A stretch of 64,000 nt of DNA from NCBI GenBank assembly GCA_034436755.1, contig DAOTVB010000127.1, positions 1 through 64,000 of the forward strand. Direction: 5' to 3'. Below, in pieces: positions 33,473-41,579 of the stretch. The DNA comes from CAKZQX01 sp034436755. Its GTDB lineage: Bacteria > Chloroflexota > Chloroflexia > Chloroflexales > Chloroflexaceae. The position numbers and the translations under genes were made by a program. Numbering within the stretch: the stretch's first letter is position 1; each line of letters starts with the position of its first letter. The notes under the pieces were generated by a model. That model searched no databases and was not told where the DNA came from. It saw only the letters and a list, made by a program, of their open reading frames with translations.

Positions 33473-34506
33473 AACGCGCATACATTGCCAACCCTTTCAC
33501 CGAGCGGGGACGGATTATCGAGCCCTCCCGTTTTACGGGGCGCTGGCGGGAACTCTCGCTGGTTTTTGATCGACTGGAGAAGTATCTGCCGGTCTTGATC
33601 GCCGGTCCTCCCGGTATCGGCAAATCGTCGCTGCTCACGCACGTCGTCCAGTCTGCCGCCGTCAACCTGGATGATTCCGACCTGCGAGCATTTTATGTTG
33701 ACCTGAGCGTGCTCCCCGACGCCGCAGCTACCTATGAACTGATCATTCGCGCGCTGAGCAGTCGGGGCAACAGCCATACCGCGCTGGAAATTGCCCTGCT
33801 GGAGGCGGATCAACCGTTGCTGCTCTGTCTCGATCATGCCGGGGTTGCGATTGAGGCGGGGTGGGGCGAACATCTGCTGGAGAGCCTGGCCCGCATGGCC
33901 CGCCAGACCGGCCGCGAATGCCAGACCACGGCACGCAATGCCTGTCTCCGGCTGGTTGTCACCATGCGTAGCCCGGTGCCCCTCTTGAGCGAGCCGTTTG
34001 CGACGCTGAATATGGGCGCGATTACCCCCTCCGAAATACGACTATTGGTCGATGCTTATCTGGATGGAACCGACGTCCAATTCACCTCCGATGACATGGG
34101 CAAGCTGACGGTGTTGAGTGCCGGCCATCCAGCCTACCTGCAGCGGGCCGCTTTCCATCTGTTCAACGCAAAAATGCAACCGGGCTACAACTGGCAGACT
34201 GCCTACCGGGAAGAGGTGCATACACAGCCAGTGCCCGGCGCAATGCTGCCGCCGGGAGCCGTTGAGGGCGGCTATGCGGGCGAGTCGGTTACGACCTACT
34301 ACCCGGCGGCGGGGGATACGCCCAAACGCCCCGATCTGAAGCCATACGAACTGGAAGGACAGAGCGGCCTGGTACGTGCGCTGCTGCCACTGCTGGTGGC
34401 GCTGCTGGTCTTCAGTCTCAGCCGGAGCCTGTTGCTGGCGGTGGGTGTTTTTATCCTGGGAATTGCCCTGCTGGTGCTCTTCGAGCGCCGCCGTAACCCG
34501 CAATAG
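33457..34506 (+). CDS. membrane-associated AAA/STAND-like ATPase
   Basis: 349 residues. The N-terminus TERGRIIEPSRFTGRWREL is typical of Orc/STAND-type ATPases. Walker A is GPPGIGKSSLL near 48 and Walker B is LLCLDHAG near 127. A winged-helix-like segment follows (DMGKLTVLSAGHPAYLQRAA). The end carries two membrane helices (LLPLLVALLVFSL; LLLAVGVFILGIALLVLF), so the protein is tail-anchored with the ATPase in the cytoplasm. It overlaps the substrate-binding lipoprotein gene by 16 bp, suggesting translational coupling. The role is unknown. Confidence 0.82.
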   Translation: MVSSVERAYIANPFTERGRIIEPSRFTGRWRELSLVFDRLEKYLPVLIAGPPGIGKSSLLTHVVQSAAVNLDDSDLRAFYVDLSVLPDAAATYELIIRALSSRGNSHTALEIALLEADQPLLLCLDHAGVAIEAGWGEHLLESLARMARQTGRECQTTARNACLRLVVTMRSPVPLLSEPFATLNMGAITPSEIRLLVDAYLDGTDVQFTSDDMGKLTVLSAGHPAYLQRAAFHLFNAKMQPGYNWQTAYREEVHTQPVPGAMLPPGAVEGGYAGESVTTYYPAAGDTPKRPDLKPYELEGQSGLVRALLPLLVALLVFSLSRSLLLAVGVFILGIALLVLFERRRNPQ

Positions 34507-34701
34507 CCACACAATTCAGTAGTCGGATGACCACGCCGGGTAGCAAACTTTTCTCTCACAGCACCCCGTGGATGTGGCATGATCAGGGTTATTCATCGCA
34601 TACCGGGAGTTATACCGTCGGAGAGCCCGTGTCCCCCACACGGCCCGGATCGTGATTCGTGGAGCATGTGCTCACCCCAGAGCTTTTCCAGGAGGATTGT
34701 T

Positions 34702-35187
34702 ATGCGTGCAAGTAATGGTTCTTCAGTAGCGTACCTGGCAGTTTCCCCAGATCAGGAGATTCGTTTCTGGATGTATGCTCCCGCAGTTACGATCAACCTG
34801 GCTGCTCCGGTGAGCGCGGCCCTGGCATTGATGTATGAACATGACATCCGGCGGTTGCCGGTTGTGGTGGACACCGGGGAGTTACGCGGCATTATTACCC
34901 TGGGGGATATTCGTGGAGTAGATCTGCTTAAGATGGCCGGATTTGATCCGACGGATATCGCCAGTGCGCTCCGTCAGGTCAAAGTGTACGAAGTGATGAC
35001 CTGGTACCCGCTTGCGGTGACGCCGGAGACCGGCCTGCGCGAGGCGGCCCTGCTGATGCGCGAACACAAAATCGGTGGACTGCCGGTCGTTGATCCGACC
35101 TCGAATGAAGTGGTGGGCATTGTCACCGAGAGTGACCTGTTTGAAGCGCTGATCCATCAGCTTGATCGAGACACAGCTTTCGTTTGA
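34702..35187 (+). CDS. CBS-domain-pair protein
   Basis: 161 residues made almost wholly of two CBS motifs. The first spans about 22-75 (MYEHDIRRLPVVVDTGELRG; ITLGDIRGV). The second spans about 96-150 (MTWYPLAVTPETGLREAALL; GGLPVVDPTSNEVVGIVTES). CBS pairs bind adenine nucleotides and tune partner proteins. Stand-alone members are common and no partner is evident here. The ATG at 34702 follows CAGGAGGA, and the frame upstream to 34579 lacks a binding site. Confidence 0.92.
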   Translation: MRASNGSSVAYLAVSPDQEIRFWMYAPAVTINLAAPVSAALALMYEHDIRRLPVVVDTGELRGIITLGDIRGVDLLKMAGFDPTDIASALRQVKVYEVMTWYPLAVTPETGLREAALLMREHKIGGLPVVDPTSNEVVGIVTESDLFEALIHQLDRDTAFV

Positions 35188-35248
35188 ATGGGTACACGGC
35201 GGAAAAACCGGGCGACGCCACTGTCGCCCCAATCGCCATCTATTCTAC

Positions 35249-35929
35249 TTACGCGTTGAGCAGTTGCTCAAACACATCATCGGGCAGTTCGTCCAGCCGC
35301 TGCACCACCCGGTCGGCCTCCAGGTTATCCTGTGAGGAGCGTACCCCGATTGCACACATCCCGGCCCGGTGGGCGGCTTCCACGCCGGCGGGCGCGTCTT
35401 CAACCACGATGCAGCGGGCGGGTGGAACTCCCAGTTTCTCAGCAGCCGTCAGGAAGACATCCGGTGCTGGTTTGCCCTGCTCAACATCCTCGGCTGTAAC
35501 CATAGTCGCAAAAACATCCTGTAGTTCAAGCACCTCGACAATAGTCTCGACATTCTTGCGGGGCGCGGATGAGGCCACAGCCTGCCGCCAGCCATCCTGT
35601 TGGAGGCGCTCCAGCCACTGCGCAACGCCAGGCAGCAGTTCGATCCCCCGGGTTCGCACCAGTTCCCGGTAGCCGGTCTCCTTGGCGTCACTGATGCGGG
35701 TCACTTCGCTGTCGGGCAAATCTTCCCCGAAATAGCCACGCAGGATGGCATCATTCCGCTGGCCGAACGTGGCGATAAACTGGTCATAGGTCAACTCGTA
35801 GTTCTCAGCGGCGAGCGCATCCCGCCACGACAACCAGTGATACTCGCGCGAGTCGAGCAGCGTTCCATCCATATCCCAGAGTACCGCACGCGGCTGTCCT
35901 GACGACGCTTCTTCCTGATGTCTACTCAT
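35249..35929 (-). CDS. HAD-superfamily hydrolase, beta-phosphoglucomutase-like
   Basis: 226 residues from the chosen start. HAD motifs: I WDMDGTLLDS, II VASSAPR, III GKPAPDVFL, IV VVEDAPAGVEAA. The helical cap between motifs I and II (EYHWLSWRDALAAENYELTY) places it with beta-phosphoglucomutase and related sugar-phosphate phosphatases. The start is uncertain: MSRHQEEAS at 35929 has AAAGGAG 14 nt upstream, while a start at 35953 (MKGVTK) would include that motif. It lies 48 bp downstream of the Rpn-type nuclease gene on the same strand. Confidence 0.87.
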   Translation of the reverse strand: MSRHQEEASSGQPRAVLWDMDGTLLDSREYHWLSWRDALAAENYELTYDQFIATFGQRNDAILRGYFGEDLPDSEVTRISDAKETGYRELVRTRGIELLPGVAQWLERLQQDGWRQAVASSAPRKNVETIVEVLELQDVFATMVTAEDVEQGKPAPDVFLTAAEKLGVPPARCIVVEDAPAGVEAAHRAGMCAIGVRSSQDNLEADRVVQRLDELPDDVFEQLLNA

Positions 35930-35977
35930 CGCTGGTTTCGTTACTCCTTTCATTTTCCTGGGTTGCACGGTGGGCAT

Positions 35978-36898
35978 TCAACTTTTTGAAAATGGCGCAT
36001 GGGTAGTGAGCCATTGCTCCAGGTCGTCCGCGCTGCTGAAGTCCAGTAGGGCATCCGCCAGGTCCAGCAGGCGCGCCGCGTCCAGTTGCTGTACCCGGGC
36101 TGTTGTAGCAGCATCCAGCGGACCACACCGCCGGGCAAGCTGCCGCACAAGTAACGCAATCCGTTCCGCCGCCCGACCTTCTTCCCGACCTTCTTCCCGA
36201 CCTTCTTCCCGACCTTCGGCGCGCCCCTGCTCACGCAGTTTGCGCATCATCGGGGTTTCGGGCAACCCGTAATCCTGGGTGATAATCTGTTCCGCCATGG
36301 TTGCTATCTCCTCATCGGTACACAATAAGAGCAATTCCGCCAGCAGGCGCTCGCGCTGTTCGCCGCTGGTGCCCTGCACAATCTGGGCAATCGCCTGTGG
36401 TATCGTCTGGTCCGGCTGCCGGATGCGGGTCTGCCCAATCAGCGCCAGCAGCGCGGGGCGGTCCAGTGCCAGTAGCGCCTCGGCCTCCAGTTGCCAGAGC
36501 CGAATAACATCATACCGCCAGGACAGCCGTTCCTGACCGTGCAGATCATACCGCGCATGCTGCCCGGTATCCCGTGCGCCCGCACCGCCCAGATACAGCA
36601 CCACACTGTGAATGGTCAAATCCCGATAGGTCAACGCCAGGCGGGTGCCATACTCAAGCATGCGCAGCGGCATCGGCTTGTTGCTGCCCGGCCCCTGAAA
36701 CTCGCTATGCAGGATGACTTCCCGTCCATCCTCCAGGGTCACAAAGAACACCTGGTCGGTATCAATCGGGTCGGGCAGCGCAGTCAACTCGCCCGGTCGC
36801 GTGGTGACACTGCGGACCGGCTGACCGAGCAACCAGGCCGCAAAGTCTACTGCTGCCAGTGCTATCAAGCGCTTGAGCGGGTGATCGGTTTCTGCCAT
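35978..36898 (-). CDS. Rpn-family recombination-promoting nuclease / DUF4351-type putative transposase
   Basis: 306 residues. A PD-(D/E)xK nuclease-like core is suggested by LPDPIDTDQVFFVTLEDGRE and ILHSEFQGPG, followed by RMLEYGTRL and a helical section. A charged segment near 225-245 repeats EGRE four times, encoded by 12-bp tandem repeats at 36176-36216, and is a known feature of this family. The C-terminal LVRQLARRCGPLDAATTARV and DLADALLDFSSADDLEQWL match the DUF4351 tail. Rpn proteins promote recA-independent recombination. The start at 36898 has AGGAG upstream. Confidence 0.85.
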   Translation of the reverse strand: MAETDHPLKRLIALAAVDFAAWLLGQPVRSVTTRPGELTALPDPIDTDQVFFVTLEDGREVILHSEFQGPGSNKPMPLRMLEYGTRLALTYRDLTIHSVVLYLGGAGARDTGQHARYDLHGQERLSWRYDVIRLWQLEAEALLALDRPALLALIGQTRIRQPDQTIPQAIAQIVQGTSGEQRERLLAELLLLCTDEEIATMAEQIITQDYGLPETPMMRKLREQGRAEGREEGREEGREEGRAAERIALLVRQLARRCGPLDAATTARVQQLDAARLLDLADALLDFSSADDLEQWLTTHAPFSKS

Positions 36899-36997
36899 GG
36901 ATCTACTCCTGTACCACACTTTGGGACGTGCGTTTGTTCCATGCTATAGTATAGCATCAGTACATACGTTTGGCGAAGCTGCGCGATCAATGAAATA

Positions 36998-37135
36998 ACA
37001 CGCGTTACGCGGTGAGGTCTGGACCATGAAGGCCGCGAGATGAGCGAATAGGGCGAAACGGCCAGTGCGAACATAGACACGCGTTACGTGGTCCCTGATC
37101 CGAAAGAGCATTTTGCCTCCGGCAGGGTGGTACCA
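36998..37135 (+). repeat. family I element, two left-end fragments (H)
   Basis: ACACGCGTTACGCGGT at 36998-37013 is followed by the left subterminal block (GGCGAAACGGCCAGTGCGAA region to about 37075). A second end, ACACGCGTTACGTGGT, lies at 37077-37092 in the same orientation and runs into a half outer stem (CCTCCGGCAGGGTGGTACCA). No right end or hairpin remains. Confidence 0.7.
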
Positions 37136-37145
37136 TGATAATAAC

Positions 37146-37179
37146 AAACAGCAAAACGCCCCGGAAACTATACCGGGGC
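37146..37179 (-). terminator. intrinsic terminator of the small acidic membrane protein gene
   Basis: On the minus strand GCCCCGG (37179-37173) pairs with CCGGGGC (37164-37158) over an 8-nt loop and is followed by GTTTTGCTGTTTGTTATT. It lies about 35 bp after the stop at 37212. Confidence 0.6.
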
Positions 37180-37211
37180 ACTGCCGGCAGGCAGGTAGAT
37201 CAGATTGTACC

Positions 37212-37535
37212 CTAGATGCTGAGTACCGCCAGCCGGAGTATCAGGATCAAGCCAATTGCAAAAAAGACAATTGCCAGCATGCGCTGCCAGTAGAGGCGAC
37301 CCCAGTCGGCAAAATGCCGGACTGGTGAGTTTGACTTTTCGTCCGGATCATCATCGTCCGGATCAAGCTCATCATCATCATCTGCCGACTGCTTTTTCCT
37401 ACCTAGACTGGATAAACCACTCCAGTCCATAAATCGCTGGATGGGCGACCTGGGTGCAGCATCTTCTTCCCAGTCATCCGCCCACTCGTCATCCCAATCA
37501 TCTTCCCACTCGTCTTGTCGTTTTCTTCCTCTCAC
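37212..37535 (-). CDS. small acidic single-pass membrane protein
   Basis: 107 residues. Residues 8-26 are very acidic and Trp-rich (DEWEDDWDDEWADDWEED). A second acidic cluster near 52-68 (DDDDELDPDDDDPDE) precedes one C-terminal membrane helix (MLAIVFFAIGLILILRLAVL). Topology: cytoplasmic N-terminus, tail-anchored. No family is recognised. The start is GTG at 37535, supported by AAGGAG 7 nt upstream; the genuine binding site and the terminator downstream argue that it is a real gene. Confidence 0.72.
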   Translation of the reverse strand: MRGRKRQDEWEDDWDDEWADDWEEDAAPRSPIQRFMDWSGLSSLGRKKQSADDDDELDPDDDDPDEKSNSPVRHFADWGRLYWQRMLAIVFFAIGLILILRLAVLSI

Positions 37536-37788
37536 ACCAGCACTCCTTGATCACCGCGTTGCATCTTCAACTGAAGGGCGTGATTGTCTGCACTCGGTAG
37601 CTCTTCAGCAAAAGGGCTGTGTTCCAGGCATGCCCGGCACACCCGTGGTCGCAAGAGCTGTGCCATAGTTTATCGTTTGCACAACACGGGAAATATTGCC
37701 GTATTAGCAGGAAGTATACCACGACTGGATGACGATAGGTATGCGGCAGATGACACAGAAGATGACAGGAACCTTATCTGGGCAGTGC

Positions 37789-37968
37789 TTACTGCCCCTG
37801 TTCCAGGGCAATCATCATCAGGAAACCACCGCAGAGCAGGATCAATGCACCAATGCAGAATACCACCGGCGATCCAAACCTGACAATCCCGGTAGAGACC
37901 AGGCTCACCGCCAGCATAACCCCAATGCCAAATCCGAGCGTCCTCAACACCTGGTCATAATTTTGCAT
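37789..37968 (-). CDS. small two-helix membrane protein
   Basis: 59 residues. Two hydrophobic helices (GFGIGVMLAVSLVSTGIV; VVFCIGALILLCGGFLMMIA) with short polar ends. The ATG at 37968 follows AGAGG at 6-nt spacing, which decides against the longer frame from 38046. Function unknown. Confidence 0.6.
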   Translation of the reverse strand: MQNYDQVLRTLGFGIGVMLAVSLVSTGIVRFGSPVVFCIGALILLCGGFLMMIALEQGQ

Positions 37969-38563
37969 TGCACACCTCTTGTTCATACAGCAGCCTGCCG
38001 CTACTCCAGCACCGATGGTCAATCGGCCAGCAGACGCTTCATTCACCTGGGAAAGAATGGTACCGTTGTGGGCACCAGGATACCGCTTGGGTTATGCCGG
38101 GCCGGCGCGCTGATTGGATACACGCTTCAGAATGCTTTGAGGATACCAGAGGAGGGTGAGAGACACCTGGCCCGAACCTGACGCAACATCGCACCTGGAT
38201 ATGAATTTTATATCTCAAGTTCCCCCATTATAGCAGTTTTTACGCAAAAAGTACACAGCGCAACTATATCTGTTTCATATAATTTCAGACCAAATGATGT
38301 GTGACAGATCGGCTCTGGGGGAATAGTGCGCGGCCGCTTGCTCTGCCGTACCGGTTCGTCGGCAGATCTTCCTGAAAATGCGCCGCATGCCGTCTAAGCC
38401 AGGTATCAGGCGGGTTGAATTGCATCCTCACCAGGCCTGGAGTACAATGCATCCGCTTGAGGATAACGATAGACGATAGAAAGCCAGGGTTGGTATGTTG
38501 TTCCCCCTGTTACGATTACACGCCCACCGACGGACGATGCAAGCTGAGTAGACGAGGCCCCGT
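37969..38563. other. intergenic region without recognisable gene
   Basis: 595 bp. The part 38190-38300 is AT-rich and could hold promoters. No repeat, RNA gene or open frame with a ribosome binding site was identified. Confidence 0.5.
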
Positions 38564-39820
38564 ATGCCTTACACTATTTTGATGATTGCACCAACCAGCT
38601 TCTTTGCTGACTATGGCTGCCATGTGCGGATCTGGGAGGAGCTGAAGGCGCTGCAAAGCCTGGGACATCGCCTGGTGCTTACGACCTACCACAACGGCGA
38701 TGATATGCCGGGGATGGACATTCGCCGCTCCTGGGATGTGCCCTGGGTGAAGCGCGCGATGGTTGGCTCCTCCCGCCACAAACTCTACCTCGACGGTGCG
38801 CTCTCGTGGCGCAGCCTGCGGGTAGCACTGGCGTTGCGCCCCGATCTGATCCACGCACATCTGCACGAGGGCGCGCTGATTGGCGCGGTGATCAAGCGGA
38901 TGCTGCGTGTACCGCTGGTGTTCGACTACCAGGGCAGCCTGACAAGCGAGATGATCGATCATGGCTTTTTAACGCCAACCAGCCCGCTCTACCGCCCACT
39001 TGCCGCCCTGGAGCAGCAGATCAACCGGCACGCCGACGCGGTGATGACCTCGACGCATAATGCCGCCGCGCTGCTGCGCCAACAGCAGGCGGTTGCCGAC
39101 CAGCAGTTGCATACGGTGATCGATAGCGTCAACACCGAGCGCTTTCGTCCACCGGATGACCCGACAGCCTGGGCCGCGCAGCGCCGGCAACTTCTGGCCC
39201 AACTGGGCATCCCCGAAGATCGGCGGATTGTCGTTTACCTGGGGTTGCTTGCACCCTACCAGGGGACGAACCTGCTGCTGGAGGCGGCCCAACGGCTGCT
39301 TCCCCGGACACCTGATCTGCATTTCCTGGTGATGGGCTACCCGGACCCGGCCAGTTACCGTGCCTATGCCGAGGCGCTGGGCATTGGCGACCGGGTGACG
39401 CTACCGGGGCGGATCTTCTACAAGGATGCGCACTCCTACCTGGCGCTGGGTGATGTGGCTGTTGCGCCCAAGATGAGCCTGACGGAGGGCAGCGGAAAAA
39501 TCAGTAACTACATGGCGATGGGGTTGCCGGTGGTGACATTTGACACACCCGTGAGCCGCGAGATCCTGGCCGACGCAGGTGTTTATGCCCAACTGGGCAA
39601 TGCGGACGATCTGGCCGACAAGCTGGCGCTGGTTCTGGAAGACCGCGAACTGGCTTCCCGGTTGAGGAGCGCCGGCCGTGCCCGCGCTGTCACCGAGTTC
39701 TCCTGGGAGCATGCCGCCCGCCAGATCGAGGCGATTTATGCGCAGGTGCTGGCGGATACGCAGTTGCGGCAGCATGGAGGTGCCCGAACCCGCCGGCACA
39801 GTGACACGGTAACGGGGTGA
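38564..39820 (+). CDS. GT4-family glycosyltransferase
   Basis: 418 residues, GT-B fold. The acceptor half has the GT4 pattern (LMIAPTSFFADYGCHVRIWE; LRPDLIHAHLHEGALIGAVI). The donor half has VVYLGLLAPYQGTNLLLEAA and GDVAVAPKMSLTEGSGKISN. The second glutamate of the usual E-x7-E motif is replaced by Tyr (E-GSGKISN-Y), as in some GT4 members. Substrates are unknown; it probably acts in glycolipid or polysaccharide synthesis at the membrane face. No other sugar genes adjoin. Confidence 0.87.
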   Translation: MPYTILMIAPTSFFADYGCHVRIWEELKALQSLGHRLVLTTYHNGDDMPGMDIRRSWDVPWVKRAMVGSSRHKLYLDGALSWRSLRVALALRPDLIHAHLHEGALIGAVIKRMLRVPLVFDYQGSLTSEMIDHGFLTPTSPLYRPLAALEQQINRHADAVMTSTHNAAALLRQQQAVADQQLHTVIDSVNTERFRPPDDPTAWAAQRRQLLAQLGIPEDRRIVVYLGLLAPYQGTNLLLEAAQRLLPRTPDLHFLVMGYPDPASYRAYAEALGIGDRVTLPGRIFYKDAHSYLALGDVAVAPKMSLTEGSGKISNYMAMGLPVVTFDTPVSREILADAGVYAQLGNADDLADKLALVLEDRELASRLRSAGRARAVTEFSWEHAARQIEAIYAQVLADTQLRQHGGARTRRHSDTVTG

Positions 39821-39964
39821 GACAATGCTGTGCAAGACCGTTGTGCAAAAAGCACGCCCTTTTGACAGGTAATGCAAAGATTTTGCCTCTAGCGTCACAG
39901 CGTCAGGCATGCTACGATAGATGCAGGCACAGCGGAGTTTAGAAAACCTGCAAGGAGATCAGCT

Positions 39965-40231
39965 ATGGCTCACCCTACGCGCTTCAGCCCCCGCGATGAG
40001 TGCTATCTCAACGCCACGCGCTTTGAGGTCTATATTGCGGTCGGGTTGGTGTTTGTCATCGGATTTACACTTGTCTTTATGCTGAGTATTATGGCCAATG
40101 CGGAGGTCTGGATCTGGCCGGGCTCGCTCATCCCGGTCGGGGCGGCTTTCTATATCTTCCGCATTCTGAAGCGCCGCGAGTATGCCGAGAAGTTGCGCGA
40201 ACTCGAGGCCGACTATGGCAAGGGCGACTAA
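39965..40231 (+). CDS. small two-helix membrane protein
   Basis: 88 residues. Polar N-terminus, two membrane helices (VYIAVGLVFVIGFTLVFMLS; WPGSLIPVGAAFYIFRIL), then a charged C-terminal helix (KRREYAEKLRELEADYGKGD). AAGGAGAT precedes the ATG at good spacing. No family is recognised. Its stop codon TAA (40229-40231) shares its last base with the first base of the family II element. Confidence 0.7.
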   Translation: MAHPTRFSPRDECYLNATRFEVYIAVGLVFVIGFTLVFMLSIMANAEVWIWPGSLIPVGAAFYIFRILKRREYAEKLRELEADYGKGD

Positions 40232-40354
40232 TACCAATTTGTTGTCATAGCCACAGAGAACACCGAGGACGCAGAGATGACACATAGGAATGTGCCGCCG
40301 CTGCGCCCGTTGCCCCCGTTCCGGCTGATTGCTGTTTTGATGTCAAATTAGTAT
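40231..40354 (+). mobile_element. short inverted-repeat element, family II, copy 2
   Basis: 124 bp with the best-preserved ends of the three copies: ATACCAATTTGTTGTCAT on the left and the complement of ATACTAATTTGACATCA on the right. It begins at the last base of the upstream stop codon. Confidence 0.8.
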
Positions 40355-40412
40355 AACACCGGCAGGCATAAGCGATACGGATAATACCGCGAAGATCCCA
40401 GGTGCAGACCTG

Positions 40413-40447
40413 GGAATTTTGCATGCCGCCGGCGGTTGCAAAATTCC
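40413..40447. repeat. 35-nt near-perfect palindrome before the thioesterase gene
   Basis: GGAATTTTGCA (40413-40423) and TGCAAAATTCC (40437-40447) are exact complements. The 13-nt middle is itself palindromic (CCGCCGGCGG). A second small inverted repeat (CCAGGTGCAGACCTGG) lies just to the left. It could be a factor-independent terminator variant for the preceding gene or a leader hairpin of the thioesterase gene. Confidence 0.65.
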
Positions 40448-40502
40448 GCACCTCCGGCTACACTTGGCGCGATCAGGCTACAGCAGGAAGCGGGAAACAT
40501 CT

Positions 40503-40955
40503 ATGGCACGGGTGACACTGGAACTGCCGGAGCGCTTTATCTTTACGACAGAGCTTCCGGTCTACATCAACTTTATCAACTATGGCGGGCATATGGGCAA
40601 CGATGCCGTACTCACGCTGATCCACGAGGCCCGGGTACGGTTTCTGCGTGCATATGGCTATACCGAACTCGATATCGAGGGGCGCGGCATTGTCCTATCT
40701 GATGCGGTGATTGTTTATAAATCGGAGGGGTTCCCCGGTGATACGCTGATTGTGGAGATTGCCCTGACAGACTTTGTTTCCTATGGGTGTGATATTTGCT
40801 ACCGTTTGACAAACAAGGCCACGGGCAAAGAGGTCGCCCGCGCTAAAACCGGCATTGTTTTTTTTAACTACCAGGCACGTTGCCCGACACGGATTCCGGG
40901 GGGCTTTCGCCAACACTTTGCCGACAGAGAGGATGGGACGGCGTGGGAGACGTGA
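40503..40955 (+). CDS. hotdog-fold acyl-CoA thioesterase
   Basis: 150 residues, typical single-hotdog length. The N-terminus ELPVYINFINYGGHMGNDAV is the substrate-binding helix region of 4-hydroxybenzoyl-CoA-type/FadM-like thioesterases, although the usual Asp in the first loop is not clear. The core strand segment GIVLSDAVIVYKSEGFPGDT and the end ARAKTGIVFFNYQARCPTRI also fit. It hydrolyses an unidentified acyl-thioester. The start at 40503 follows AGGAAGCGGGAAAC. Confidence 0.85.
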   Translation: MARVTLELPERFIFTTELPVYINFINYGGHMGNDAVLTLIHEARVRFLRAYGYTELDIEGRGIVLSDAVIVYKSEGFPGDTLIVEIALTDFVSYGCDICYRLTNKATGKEVARAKTGIVFFNYQARCPTRIPGGFRQHFADREDGTAWET

Positions 40956-41033
40956 AGCACAGCGGCGTGAACACACGATCCCCAGCTTTGTGCAATGTCG
41001 GCAGTGTCTACCTGGCAACAGCAATATGGCCTG

Positions 41034-41579
41034 TTAAGCGAACGCAACCTCAGATGACATGCTGGTCTGAAGCACAATCCCGAGCATTTGCTGGTCTACT
41101 GCACCCTGCCGGACCAGGAGATCGCCCAGGCGAACCTGCATATTCCGCTGACGTAGCCAGGTTTGCAACTCGAGTGCCGGGGCAAGTTGGGCCGGCGAGA
41201 GCACACCCCGCGCGATCAGATCTTCGCCCAGAAAGCGCTGCGATGCGTAAGCCTGGTCAAACAGCCGATCAATCATCTGGACCAGCAGCACCGCCACGAG
41301 TACCTGCGTATTCACAAACCCTTTGCGCACCAGAATATCACCAAGTTTGCATCGCCTATGCTCCCGAGCTAGCTGACGCTGTTCCGCCAGGGCTAACACC
41401 AGTTGCCAGGGAGTAACATACCCCAGATCGAGCAGATAGGAGCCAATCCGCCGGGACGTTTTTCCATTCGGTGTCAGGATCAAACTTTTAGCGAGAGGTG
41501 GCGGATTATCGCGCAACGCTTTGTTCAGCAGGTGCGCAACCTCTGCCCCTACTGTGGCCGGCACGTACAGGCGCGTCAT
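41034..41579 (-). CDS. stand-alone protein of MshEN-like repeats
   Basis: 181 residues. Three or four copies of the MshEN/GspE N-terminal-type motif are seen: RRIGSYLLDLGYVTPWQLVL, CKLGDILVRKGFVNTQVLV, RFLGEDLIARGVLSPAQLAP and VRLGDLLVRQGAVDQQML. In type II secretion and pilus ATPases this domain can bind cyclic di-GMP. Here it is not joined to an ATPase. An HD-GYP protein about 11 kb away would be a natural c-di-GMP enzyme, but a link is only inference. AAAGGAAC precedes the ATG. Confidence 0.7.
   Translation of the reverse strand: MTRLYVPATVGAEVAHLLNKALRDNPPPLAKSLILTPNGKTSRRIGSYLLDLGYVTPWQLVLALAEQRQLAREHRRCKLGDILVRKGFVNTQVLVAVLLVQMIDRLFDQAYASQRFLGEDLIARGVLSPAQLAPALELQTWLRQRNMQVRLGDLLVRQGAVDQQMLGIVLQTSMSSEVAFA

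Larger units (their letters stand above)
36899..37211. other. intergenic region with element fragments and a terminator
   Basis: No gene is seen. Contains the family I fragments at 36998-37135 and, at 37146-37179, a terminator for the gene to its right. Confidence 0.55.

Noticed and set aside
35249..35262. Another family I end (TTACGCGTTGAG near the HAD gene stop)
   Set aside because: The match is only 7 bp, lies inside coding sequence and has no partner end or hairpin.
36176..36216. Intergenic satellite repeat
   Set aside because: The 12-bp repeats are in frame within the Rpn-type nuclease gene and encode a family-typical charged segment.
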